Shown here in pieces: positions 15,755 to 24,305 of a stretch of 64,000 nucleotides of DNA; positions within the stretch are counted from its first letter, which is position 1, and the number at the start of each line of letters is the position of its first letter. The notes beneath the pieces are model-generated. The model worked only from the letters and a program-made list of their open reading frames with translations, made no database searches and had not been told where the DNA came from. The translations under genes and the position numbers were made by a program. The DNA is from Tractidigestivibacter scatoligenes (GTDB taxonomy: Bacteria; Actinomycetota; Coriobacteriia; Coriobacteriales; Atopobiaceae): positions 372,001 through 436,000 of the forward strand of contig NZ_LOJF01000009.1 of the NCBI RefSeq assembly GCF_001494635.1, written 5' to 3'.

Positions 15755-16555
15755 ATGGAAGAAAATCGCATTGGCGCCGCCGAGATGAAAGCCATAGAGC
15801 TTGACATTATGCGAGAGCTCTACCGTGTGTGCCACGAGGAAGGCCTGAGATGCGTCATGGCCTATGGAACGCTCTTGGGCGCCATACGGCACCATGGCTT
15901 CATCCCCTGGGACGATGATATCGACCTTATTATGCCGCGAGAGGACTACGAGCGCCTGCCAGAAGTATTTGCCAAACGCTCGTCCAAGCCGTACTACAAG
16001 ATCATCTGGTATCGCGACCGCTCTTCCATCTATCCCTTCATCAAGGTAGTGGATACACGCACCGAGGTGATTGAGCATTACGTCGACGAGCGATGGTGCC
16101 GTACGGGTGTATGGGTGGACGTATTCCCTGTCGATGGCATTGGACAAAGCGACAAGCCCTTTGACGAGGTAGCCAAGCTCAGGCATAAGTACGATTACCT
16201 AACCGCCAATGTCCACGAGGGCTCCTCAACCATTAACCTATTGGGAAAACGGGTGCTCAAGGCCATCATGCCCAAGGAGGACATCTATCTGATCGCCCAG
16301 CAGATAGATGACATCGCCCGTGCGACTCCCCTCGCGGGAAGCAAGGAGGTTGCCCAAATTGCCTGGCCTTTTGGGTCAAGTGAGCGCATGCCCAGCTCCA
16401 TTATCTTCGACACCTGCCTCTACGACTTCGAGGGCGAGCAGTTCGACGGACCGAGAGACTATGACCTTTGCCTCACGCGCTGGTATGGCGACTACATGAC
16501 CCCGCCCCCCGAGGACCAGCGCATGCCTCACTACGTGGACGCCCGCTGGCTTTAA
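15755..16555 (+). CDS. LicD-family phosphotransferase 2
   Basis: 266 aa. The LicD motif is complete: AYGTLLGAIRHHGFIPWDDD then IDLIMPREDYERL. The start at ATG 15755 has a modest GGGGACAGG site; ATG 15728 lacks one. It is the only plus-strand gene between 12.5 and 26 kb and faces the GT2 at 16559 with 3 bp between the stop codons. It seems less GC-rich than its neighbours by eye, which could mean a separate acquisition. It would attach a CDP-activated headgroup to a surface glycan. Confidence 0.87.
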   Translation: MEENRIGAAEMKAIELDIMRELYRVCHEEGLRCVMAYGTLLGAIRHHGFIPWDDDIDLIMPREDYERLPEVFAKRSSKPYYKIIWYRDRSSIYPFIKVVDTRTEVIEHYVDERWCRTGVWVDVFPVDGIGQSDKPFDEVAKLRHKYDYLTANVHEGSSTINLLGKRVLKAIMPKEDIYLIAQQIDDIARATPLAGSKEVAQIAWPFGSSERMPSSIIFDTCLYDFEGEQFDGPRDYDLCLTRWYGDYMTPPPEDQRMPHYVDARWL

Positions 16556-16558
16556 CCC

Positions 16559-17575
16559 CTACGACTGGTGGCGGAGGCTCGAATGCTGCCGGAGACGAAA
16601 AGCGATAGCCAACAGTCGCGCCGTGCCCCAGAAACCAAGAACGCGATAGGCAAGAAAGGCAAGGTGAACAGCAGGGTCATCGTCAGCAGCAAGGAGAAGG
16701 GGCGCATGGGCGCACATCGCAAGGGAGGTGCGGTCGTCCTTGCGGCATTCCCCCAGCGACGCCGCCTGGCCCATCCACACTATGAAGGGGTAGGCAAGGA
16801 AGGTGCGGATGGAGCGAGCCTCGCAACCAGTTAAACCCAGCTCGTCAATGGCTGCAACGTGCTTCTCGACAACTTTTGCCAGGTCATCGATCATGCTGCG
16901 AGTGATGGGCTTCGATGTCTGCGCGTAGGTGGTTCCCTTTCGGTAGCAGTAGAAGGGATCGTCAAGCCAGCCCACGCTCTGGGCGTGTTCGAGGACGCTA
17001 GCAGACCAATCAGTGTCTTCGTTGCGCATCCCCTCGGGGAACACGATACCGTATTCTCGCACCAGGCTCGTCCGCACCACCTTGTTCCACACAGTGCGAG
17101 CCATGAGTCCTTTTGAGATGATCTCGAGGATTGCCTCGCCCTTGCTTAGGCTGGCAACCTTCGCGGAAAGGCTGGTCTGCTTTGGGGGGATGACGATTCC
17201 CTTGGAATTATCGTACATGCAGTTGTCATGCATGAGGACATCCACGGGGCGGGCGGAGAGGCTCTGTGCCACGAGCTCGAGGCACTGGTCATCCCGGAAG
17301 AAGTCATCATTGTCGCAGAACGTGAGATAGTCACCAGATGCCTGGGCCATACCCTCATTTCGCGCTGAGGAGGTGCCCCCGTTTGGCTTGTGAATTGCAA
17401 TAACGCGCTTGTCCTCTGCTGCGAGGACGTCGCAGAGGTCACCAGAGCCATCAGTTGACCCGTCATCAACGAGAAGCACCTCAATGTCTCGATATGACTG
17501 CGAGGTGATGCTTTGCACGCATTCACGCAGATATTCCCGAGAGTTATACACAGGGATGATAATGCTTATCTTCAT
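16559..17575 (-). CDS. family 2 glycosyltransferase
   Basis: 338 aa, ATG 17575 behind AGGTG. The catalytic domain has IIIPVYNSREYLRECV, LLVDDGSTDGSG, the NGGTSSARNEG segment and the metal motif FCDNDDFF. The C-terminal third is helical and variable. It belongs to the common teichoic-acid or polysaccharide GT2 group that includes EpsJ-like enzymes. It is separated by 29 bp from the GT2 paralogue upstream and is likely co-transcribed with it. Donor sugar unknown. Confidence 0.87.
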   Translation of the reverse strand: MKISIIIPVYNSREYLRECVQSITSQSYRDIEVLLVDDGSTDGSGDLCDVLAAEDKRVIAIHKPNGGTSSARNEGMAQASGDYLTFCDNDDFFRDDQCLELVAQSLSARPVDVLMHDNCMYDNSKGIVIPPKQTSLSAKVASLSKGEAILEIISKGLMARTVWNKVVRTSLVREYGIVFPEGMRNEDTDWSASVLEHAQSVGWLDDPFYCYRKGTTYAQTSKPITRSMIDDLAKVVEKHVAAIDELGLTGCEARSIRTFLAYPFIVWMGQAASLGECRKDDRTSLAMCAHAPLLLAADDDPAVHLAFLAYRVLGFWGTARLLAIAFRLRQHSSLRHQS

Positions 17576-17604
17576 GGCCCACACCTAGTTTCGTTGCAAG
17601 CGGC

Positions 17605-18474
17605 CTATCGGAAGACGGTGACACAGGCAAGCTTCGCTGGCAGGTAGCACAGCACGGCGAGGGGAACGTTGGGGGCTTCCCTAATCCCGCCACGATGATG
17701 AGCAAGCATGCAGCCCACAAGGTAGAGCGTGGTCTCGCGACAGGCATCGTAGGGGTTTGTCGCCCTTCTCGCGCTGTCGCGCTTGTGGCGCATGTAGCCT
17801 ATGGGGTTCTTCTTGGTGTTCTCGACAAAGTTCTTTGTGTAGCCATCTGGAAGGTAATGGCAGATGGTGAGCACGTGGTCATAGGTGAGCATGTCGTAGT
17901 CATCATCTATCGCGAAGAAGGCCATGGACTCGGCCACGAACTTCTCGCCAGGCGCAACATCATAGGGGTGCTGCCGCACAATGGCCGTACGATGAATGAG
18001 CGAGGTGTCACCCTTGAAGTGATACTTGTGGAGCAGGTCCCACATCTTGACCCGACTCACGCCGGCAGGCATGTGCGTTCCAAGCGGCGTTTCCTCGTCT
18101 GAGCCACGAAGCGCCACAATGCCCGCGAGCGTGGCGTCGTTGCGCGCGCCCTGCCAAACTTCTACGACCTGCTCGATTGCCGTAGGAACAAGGTAGTCAT
18201 CGGAATCTACCACAAAGAAGAGCTCGTCTTTGCAATGCTCCATGCCTGTGTTGGTAGCACGCTGTTTGCCACCATTTTCCTGGCGGATGAACGTTATGGG
18301 TACCAAGCCCTCTGCCTGCCAGCCATGAACCAGCTCGGCGGTGTTGTCTGTTGACCCGTCATCAACGACAAGCCATGAAAAGTCATGCGAGGTCTGCGAC
18401 ACCAGGCTCTTGTAAAGCTTGGGCAGGACGTAGGCGCGGTTGTAGGTTGGCGTGAACACGCATACGGTTGCCAT
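17605..18474 (-). CDS. family 2 glycosyltransferase, paralogue B
   Basis: 289 aa, ATG 18474 behind CGGAG. Motifs are CVFTPTYNRAYVLP, LVVDDGSTDNTAELV and FFVVDSDDYLVP. It is a close relative of the enzyme at 14666-15553, with the same order of motifs and the same closing CHYLPDG...ENTKKNPIGY region, indicating duplication and divergence within the island. It probably acts on a related acceptor. Confidence 0.88.
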   Translation of the reverse strand: MATVCVFTPTYNRAYVLPKLYKSLVSQTSHDFSWLVVDDGSTDNTAELVHGWQAEGLVPITFIRQENGGKQRATNTGMEHCKDELFFVVDSDDYLVPTAIEQVVEVWQGARNDATLAGIVALRGSDEETPLGTHMPAGVSRVKMWDLLHKYHFKGDTSLIHRTAIVRQHPYDVAPGEKFVAESMAFFAIDDDYDMLTYDHVLTICHYLPDGYTKNFVENTKKNPIGYMRHKRDSARRATNPYDACRETTLYLVGCMLAHHRGGIREAPNVPLAVLCYLPAKLACVTVFR

Positions 18475-18642
18475 AGTGACAGGACTCCGATTGATTGAAT
18501 GCGCGATGACTCCGCACTGAGAATTGGCTTTTGATTTTTGCACAGCGATGCAATCACGCAGTAAGGGGAGACGGAATGGAGAGAAAGCTCCAAATAAGAT
18601 GAAGGAGACTGAAAAGGCGAGAGAACGCCAGGGGCCCGACGC

Positions 18643-19791
18643 CTAGTCCTGCTCCGCCTGCTCGAAGGCAAGCTCGAGCGCCTGCGCCGTTTGCGCCCAA
18701 GACAGGTCGCGCTCAACGTGTGCACGCAGTTTCAGCGAACGCTCGGGCGTCCAAGATGCTGAAACCCAGCGAATTCCATCGGCCATGGTTGCGGGTTCAC
18801 GGTCTTTTGTAATGCATCCAAAGGTGTCGGGGCACTGGCAAAGTACCTCCCGAGCGCCACCCACATCCGGCACCACGCAAGGAACACCCCAGGCACCCGC
18901 CTCAAGCAGCGAGGTGCAAAACCCCTCCGAGCGCGTGGGGAGGCAGAAGGCGCTTGCCTGCGAGAGCAGGGCTGAGAGATCCGGATGGCTAAGGTTGCCC
19001 ACGAGATAGGCGTTTGCGGGAAGGGCCCGCTCGAGCTGGGGTCGCAGCGCCCCCTCGCCTGCCAGCACGGCGACGTATCCCTCCCCCAGCTCTCGCATGG
19101 CATCGAGAAGCCGTTCGGGCCCCTTCTCGGGAGCAAGCCTGCCCACAAAGGCTACGAGCATCTTGTCCTCAGAAATGCCAAGCTCTGCGCGGAAGTCCCT
19201 CGCCGAGGCCTCGCCGCGAAACGAGCGTGCGTCAATCGCGTTGGGGATGACCAGCGATGTCGTAATGCCAAAGGTCGAAAGCCACGCTGCGCTCTTCTCG
19301 CTGATGCCGGCGAAGGTGGCCCCCAAGCTCACATCGCAGGCGGTCATGTGACGCTCCCACGCATGGGCGGCAGCATCAAGCGCGCCGCCGCGGCCAAAGG
19401 TGAGCCACGCCGAGCCATGGTCGAGAAGAACTGCAGGCAGGCTATGCTCGCGAGCAAAGCGAAGGCCCATGACAGATGTGCCATAGAAGCGAGTGTTCAC
19501 AAGGACCCGGTCAACGCCAAGGCTGGATACGGCAGAGAGCAGCGAGCGCTCATTTGCACCGTGACGCGAGAGGGGAAGCCTTCCGCCCATGAGCTGAACG
19601 CTGGGCAACCGCACAACGCGTACGCCATCCGCCTGGGTCTCGACCTCCGGTGCATCATCACGCGCAGACGTCACCACACATACCCTGTCCCCACCTAAGA
19701 CAAGCTGGTGAGCGAGGTTTGCGGTAAACGTCTCCACCCCTCCCACGTGAGGGAGGTACTGCGCAGAGAAGATGGCGTAGGTTCGTGACAT
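18643..19791 (-). CDS. family 4 glycosyltransferase
   Basis: 382 aa with a two-Rossmann GT-B layout. The N-terminal domain has YLPHVGGVETFTANLA, the C-terminal domain has VGRLAPEKGPERLLDAM and the nucleotide-sugar E-x7-E motif SEGFCTSLLEAGAWGVPCV. It should transfer a sugar with retention of configuration, probably to the same lipid-linked glycan as the GT2 enzymes. It follows the HTH-nucleotidyltransferase gene after 9 bp, so the two are very likely co-transcribed. Confidence 0.88.
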   Translation of the reverse strand: MSRTYAIFSAQYLPHVGGVETFTANLAHQLVLGGDRVCVVTSARDDAPEVETQADGVRVVRLPSVQLMGGRLPLSRHGANERSLLSAVSSLGVDRVLVNTRFYGTSVMGLRFAREHSLPAVLLDHGSAWLTFGRGGALDAAAHAWERHMTACDVSLGATFAGISEKSAAWLSTFGITTSLVIPNAIDARSFRGEASARDFRAELGISEDKMLVAFVGRLAPEKGPERLLDAMRELGEGYVAVLAGEGALRPQLERALPANAYLVGNLSHPDLSALLSQASAFCLPTRSEGFCTSLLEAGAWGVPCVVPDVGGAREVLCQCPDTFGCITKDREPATMADGIRWVSASWTPERSLKLRAHVERDLSWAQTAQALELAFEQAEQD

Positions 19792-19800
19792 GAATCTAGC

Positions 19801-20688
19801 CTAGCAGTCGTAGGCGGGATCTATCGCCTCAAGCTCACGGAACGAATCAATCTCCGTCACATCCGCAAGAGAGCACTCGCGAGCGTAAACCTTGTAGTTG
19901 TCGGCAAAGTACGTAAGGGGAGCCTCGTCCCAAAAGCGCTCCTTGCCGCCGGGCATCGCAAACGTTGCGGGAATGTCCTCTGCGAGCTTTGCGCCGTCCT
20001 CGGGCGTCCAGTACGAGATGCCAACCATCTGCCAGACGCCGCCATCGCCGCCAATGCCCAGATGGTTAATCATGCCGTTCTTTACCTTGAAGCACCAGTC
20101 ATCGGAGCGCTCCATGGGAATGCCAAGGTAGTTCGAACGGTCCTGGTAACGGGTGATGAGGCTGGGATTTCTCAGGAGAAGATCAGACTCAAATACATAG
20201 GCGCTCTGGAGAAGGTCCTTGGCGGCAACCATGCTCGAGATGTTGTTCGCCTCGTTGTAGAGGGGGTTCTCGATAAATTTAATGGTGGGGTACTTGTAGA
20301 GGAGTTGGTCGAACTGCTCGCCAAGATAGCCCCTCACCACGTACACCTCGGTGATCCCCGCCGCGTAGACGGCATCGAGGATGGTGTCGATGATGCGCTT
20401 GCCGCCAACGCGAACCAACGGCTTGGGCGTGTTGAGCGTGATTGGCACCATTCGAGAGCCAAAGCCTGCAGCAATGAGCACCGCACGCTTGGCACGGAAG
20501 GGCTCGAGAGCCTCCAGGCCCTCATCAGTCACACGCCTTTCGGAAACATAGCCGAGGTCGGAAAGAGTAGAGATAGTCTCGTTCACGCTCCCCACTGACA
20601 TCTTTGTCTGTGCCGCCACGGCACGCTGGGTAAGCGGCGCAGGAGCCGTGGCCATGGTCGAGAGAACGAGAAACTCCTTGTGCGTCAT
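19801..20688 (-). CDS. winged-helix/LicC-like nucleotidyltransferase fusion
   Basis: 295 aa. Residues 1-60 form a MarR-like winged helix (LTQRAVAAQTKMSVGSVNET then YVSERRVTDEG). Residues about 68-290 are a sugar-nucleotide/CTP-type nucleotidyltransferase: VLIAAGFGSRMVPIT, TPKPLVRVGGKRIIDTIL, VYVVRGYLGEQF and NEANNISSM. LicC-type enzymes make CDP-choline, and PntC-type enzymes make CMP-aminoethylphosphonate; sequence alone does not decide. The DNA-binding domain suggests it can also sense or control its own pathway. The ABC permease gene ends upstream of it on the same strand. Confidence 0.83.
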   Translation of the reverse strand: MTHKEFLVLSTMATAPAPLTQRAVAAQTKMSVGSVNETISTLSDLGYVSERRVTDEGLEALEPFRAKRAVLIAAGFGSRMVPITLNTPKPLVRVGGKRIIDTILDAVYAAGITEVYVVRGYLGEQFDQLLYKYPTIKFIENPLYNEANNISSMVAAKDLLQSAYVFESDLLLRNPSLITRYQDRSNYLGIPMERSDDWCFKVKNGMINHLGIGGDGGVWQMVGISYWTPEDGAKLAEDIPATFAMPGGKERFWDEAPLTYFADNYKVYARECSLADVTEIDSFRELEAIDPAYDC

Positions 20689-20712
20689 AGCTAAAGTACC
20701 TCCACTTGGTTA

Positions 20713-22311
20713 CTAGATGGCTGTCTGTTGGGCATGGCGGTAGCGCTTGACGAAAGCCACGACCGCCTTCTCAACAACGTTTGTGAAAAGGATGAGAACA
20801 GCAACAAAGGCAGAACACTCCACCAGGCGCTGGGCATCGAGGTCGGTCACCAGGAGCGCGAGCGGCATGTCAAGCGTGGTTGAAAGGAAAGAGACCGCAG
20901 AGATGGTAACCATGCAGTTGACGAAAAAGAACGAGAACATCTCGGCGATGGTGTCGGCAGTCGCCGGGACGAGGACATCCAACACGATGCGCACGCGTCC
21001 CACGCCCATGGTCTGGCCAACCGCCTCAAGGTTTTTGTTCACCTTGGAGAGCGAGTTGTAGGCCATAAGATACGGGGACGCGATGAAGTGCACCAGGTTC
21101 ACCAGAATGAGGATGGCAAACGTCCCATATATGGGAGAGTCCTTAAACGCAAGGGAAAAGGAGAGACCCAGGACAATGCCCGGAACGGCGAGCGTGGTCA
21201 CCGATGCCAAGTGAAGAAGACGAGCAGAAACACCACCGACGCGTGCCGTGATGTAGGCAACGAGATACGCGACGATGGTCCCCAAGATAGACACCACGAG
21301 CGCTATGAAAAGCGAGTTCACCCAGTATGAACCCGCCCCCATGGTGAACGCACGCCCCACGTTTGCAAGGGTTGGCGTGAGATCGAGTGGGTACTTCGTC
21401 ACAAACGAGACCATGCAGAAGGTTGCGATGGGGAGCAGCAAGGCAAGTGTCACCAGTACCGCGGCGACATAACCCAAAGCATCTCTAACGGGTCTCCGCT
21501 TATTATCGAATCCACGCGACACGTAACGTGCGCTAGCGTTATCCCGTGCCAGCACGTCGACGAGAAAATCGATGACTGCGGGGACGAGCAGGACAAATCC
21601 GATGGCGGCGCCGGCGTCAAAGTCGAGAAGCCCCACCGCGTTCTGGTACATGAGCACGGGAAGCGTCGTAACCTTGCCGCCCACCATGAGCGGTACGCCA
21701 TAGTCGGTAATTACTAGTGCGAAGGTCGCGAACACAGCGGATACAAGCGGCTTTCTCAAAAACGGAAGCGTGATGTGCGCAAACTGGCTGCCCTTGGGAA
21801 TGCCCAATACATCGGCGGCCTGATAGGGCGTGGCGTCTTCATAGCGCATCACGTCGTAGAGCATGAGGAAAGCCGGTGGAAACGAGTAGAGAAACGACCC
21901 CATCACGATGCCCGGATAGCCGTAAATCGACCACGAGCCATGCAAGAGATTCGTGAGTATGCCGTTTGACCCCAGGAGATACACCAGGCTCATGCCGTGA
22001 GCCAGCGAGGGGACAAGCATGGGAACCGTGAGCAGAACGGCAAAGACGCCCTTTCCATGTATCGCGGTCCTGCAGAGCACCCACGACATTAGGAGCGCCG
22101 CAAGCACAGAGATGACCGTGGTGAGGGCTGCCACCACAAGGGAGTTGACGCAGGCGGTTGCAAAAGCTGGGGTCCCAAAGACCTCCCGCACCTGTGGGTC
22201 TGCCAGGCGGGAGAACATCCCAACGAGGGGGAATGCCACAGCAAGCAGGAAGAATAGAAGAAGTGCAATCTCGAGGACCCTCGTGCCGTGTGAGGTGTTG
22301 TAGCGAGTCAT
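20713..22311 (-). CDS. ABC transporter permease, two fused permease modules
   Basis: 532 aa with about twelve hydrophobic helices in two halves. Each half has an EAA-type coupling loop: YQAADVLGIPKGSQFAHITL and LEAVGQTMGVGRVRIVLDVL. This duplicated architecture is typical of the iron(III), thiamine and 2-aminoethylphosphonate importer group. It lies 8 bp after the ATPase gene. With the Tat-exported binding protein it completes an importer, probably for a small organic or phosphonate ligand. The ligand is inferred from context only. Confidence 0.88.
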   Translation of the reverse strand: MTRYNTSHGTRVLEIALLLFFLLAVAFPLVGMFSRLADPQVREVFGTPAFATACVNSLVVAALTTVISVLAALLMSWVLCRTAIHGKGVFAVLLTVPMLVPSLAHGMSLVYLLGSNGILTNLLHGSWSIYGYPGIVMGSFLYSFPPAFLMLYDVMRYEDATPYQAADVLGIPKGSQFAHITLPFLRKPLVSAVFATFALVITDYGVPLMVGGKVTTLPVLMYQNAVGLLDFDAGAAIGFVLLVPAVIDFLVDVLARDNASARYVSRGFDNKRRPVRDALGYVAAVLVTLALLLPIATFCMVSFVTKYPLDLTPTLANVGRAFTMGAGSYWVNSLFIALVVSILGTIVAYLVAYITARVGGVSARLLHLASVTTLAVPGIVLGLSFSLAFKDSPIYGTFAILILVNLVHFIASPYLMAYNSLSKVNKNLEAVGQTMGVGRVRIVLDVLVPATADTIAEMFSFFFVNCMVTISAVSFLSTTLDMPLALLVTDLDAQRLVECSAFVAVLILFTNVVEKAVVAFVKRYRHAQQTAI

Positions 22312-22319
22312 TCTGCCTC

Positions 22320-23129
22320 CTACCTCAACGGCGAGGCGAACCTCGCGAGCGAGTCATACTTGGCCTTGAGGTTGCTCACCACAAAGTCACGAACATAGCC
22401 ATCGGCAGGGTTCTCGACGATCCTCAACGGTTCGTCAAGCTGGTGGATGGAACCCTCCCCCATCACCATAACGCGGTCTGCCAGCGCAAAAGCCTCTTCC
22501 TGGTCATGCGTGATAAAGACCATCGTGGTCCCGTGGTCTCGCTGGATTTTCTTGAGCTGCGAGCGCAGCGCCAGCCGTGCGTCCGCATCGAGCCCGCTTG
22601 TAGGCTCGTCAAAGAGGATGACCTCGGGGCTCAGCGCGAGCGTTCGCGCTATGGACACGCGCTGCATCTGGCCGCCAGAGAGTCCCGCAACTGGCTTGTT
22701 GGCGTAGTCGGCCATGCCAAGACTCGCGAGCGCCTCGAGCGCGATCTTGGTACGGCACTCGCGTCTGGTTGGGTCGAAGCGCAACGCATACTCAACGTTT
22801 CCCAGCACGGTCATGTTCTCGAAGAGCGCATAGTCCTGAAAGACTATCCCCATGTGACGCTTGCTAGGAGCAGCGTCCGTGATGTCTTTGCCGTCGAGAA
22901 GAACGCAGCCTGCGTCAGGGTGCTCAAGACCAATGAGAATGCGCAGGATGGTCGACTTTCCGCAGCCCGAGGGCCCCAGTATCGAGAGGAACTCTCCCCG
23001 CAGCACGTCGAAACTTATTCCATGGAGCACCTCGCGGCCGTCGAAGGACTTCGCAATGCCGTGGGCGGAGAGCTTGGGCGCTGCGTTTGAATCGGTATTT
23101 TGTCCAGTCATCGCAATCAGTGGCTCCAT
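22320..23129 (-). CDS. ABC transporter ATP-binding protein
   Basis: 269 aa. Walker A is GPSGCGKST, the Q-loop is in IVFQDYALF, the signature is LSGGQMQRVS, Walker B is VILFDEPTSGLD and the switch His is in VFITHDQEE. This is the PotA/FbpC/PhnT group of importer ATPases. The ATG at 23129 has TGGAGAG upstream and overlaps the binding-protein gene by 13 bp; a later ATG at 23111 is possible but has a distant ribosome site. It powers the adjoining permease. Confidence 0.92.
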   Translation of the reverse strand: MEPLIAMTGQNTDSNAAPKLSAHGIAKSFDGREVLHGISFDVLRGEFLSILGPSGCGKSTILRILIGLEHPDAGCVLLDGKDITDAAPSKRHMGIVFQDYALFENMTVLGNVEYALRFDPTRRECRTKIALEALASLGMADYANKPVAGLSGGQMQRVSIARTLALSPEVILFDEPTSGLDADARLALRSQLKKIQRDHGTTMVFITHDQEEAFALADRVMVMGEGSIHQLDEPLRIVENPADGYVRDFVVSNLKAKYDSLARFASPLR

Positions 23130-24148
23130 CTCTCCAGCAGACGCATCTTCTCGTCCACATCGGTGATGCCGGTCATGTCGGCATAGGTGATGTCCTTCGG
23201 GTAGTTGGGAATCTCGGGCGTCACGCCTACCAGGACCTGATCGGGCACGTATGTTTCGTTGTCAATGCGCACGCCTTCGGTGCAGAGCCACCCAAAAACG
23301 TCGTGGACTGCTTGGCGGCTGGAACGGCCTTGAACGATTCCCGAGCCGTAGACATCCCAAGGAGACCCCTCCTCAAAGAAGTGAACGGAAAGCGGGGCAC
23401 CGTCGTTAATCTCGGAAACCGCATGGTAGGTCATGCCAAAACCCACGCCCGCCTCGCCTTGTACCAGCGCGTTAACGGGACCGGAGCCCGACGAGGTGAA
23501 CTGGTAGACGTTCTCCGCCAGCGCATCGAAGTAGTCGAATGCGGCGTCCTCGCCCCACGCGTTGACGAGGCTCTTTAGGAAGTTGTAACCCGTGCCCGAG
23601 GTCTTGGGGTTAGGCATGCAGACTACACCGGCATACATGGGATCAAGAAGATCCTGGTACGAGGTGGGAGTAGGTATGCCATGCTCCGAAAGAACGTCAT
23701 CATTCGTGGCAATGCAAGCGCTCTCGCGGGAGAAGGGAAAGTAACGGTCATCCGGATCGCGAAGGTCCTCGCAGAAAATTGATTCGTCAAAATCAGAAAG
23801 GACTTCAAGGCTGTCGGATACCTGGTTGATGTAGCCGCCCTCGAGGTCCATCACTATGTCCGCCTCCGTTGAGGTGCCCTCCATGCGTAGTCGGGCGGCA
23901 CAGTTTCCTGTGGTAATGTAGTGCATGCGGATGTCGTAGGATGGAAAAACCTCACGCAGGGCGGTCATCTGTGTCTCGTTGCGAATGCCTTCGCCACACG
24001 AGTAGATAACAACCGAGTTGCTCGATGTCCCTCCCGCGCCCGCCATGGCTCCTAGACCAAGGCAAGCGGCGGCGCCACCGGTCAGCGCAAGGAAACCCCT
24101 ACGAGAGATTCCCGGGGTAGCGTTGCCTTTGTGAACGCGTCCCGCCAT
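23117..24148 (-). CDS. Tat-exported ABC transporter substrate-binding protein
   Basis: 343 aa. The N-terminus carries a twin-arginine signal (SRRGFLALTGG, residues about 16-26) and a hydrophobic stretch, so it is exported folded; tatA is at 60 kb. The mature part is a type II periplasmic-binding fold like the iron/2-aminoethylphosphonate group: VVIYSCGEG, ADIVMDLEGG, MPNPKTSGTGYNFL and GEAGVGFGMTYHA. No clear lipobox cysteine is present. It leads the binding protein-ATPase-permease operon, set between two cytidylyltransferase genes, which hints at headgroup import. Confidence 0.88.
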   Translation of the reverse strand: MAGRVHKGNATPGISRRGFLALTGGAAACLGLGAMAGAGGTSSNSVVIYSCGEGIRNETQMTALREVFPSYDIRMHYITTGNCAARLRMEGTSTEADIVMDLEGGYINQVSDSLEVLSDFDESIFCEDLRDPDDRYFPFSRESACIATNDDVLSEHGIPTPTSYQDLLDPMYAGVVCMPNPKTSGTGYNFLKSLVNAWGEDAAFDYFDALAENVYQFTSSGSGPVNALVQGEAGVGFGMTYHAVSEINDGAPLSVHFFEEGSPWDVYGSGIVQGRSSRQAVHDVFGWLCTEGVRIDNETYVPDQVLVGVTPEIPNYPKDITYADMTGITDVDEKMRLLERWSH

Positions 24149-24171
24149 ACTGCCACCGCCAAGCGTTTGTC

Positions 24172-24241
24172 ATGAACACATCAACTGCGTGTAAGGAAGT
24201 TGTCGTGTTCATACTACACGCATGCGCGAGGAGCATGAACG
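24172..24241. promoter_or_regulatory. inverted repeats upstream of the ABC operon
   Basis: ATGAACAC (24172-24179) and GTGTTCAT (24205-24212) are perfect inverted copies, with a third half-site ATGAAC at 24235-24240, and GCGTGTA/TACACGC interleaves with them. Their position just upstream of the binding-protein gene suggests an operator, perhaps for a winged-helix protein of this island. No protein is assigned. Confidence 0.4.
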
Positions 24242-24305
24242 GCATATGCAAAAAGGACACAGGATGCCTGGGCTTTTGCGAGCTGCCCCGCAGTCGTAGG
24301 GACAG

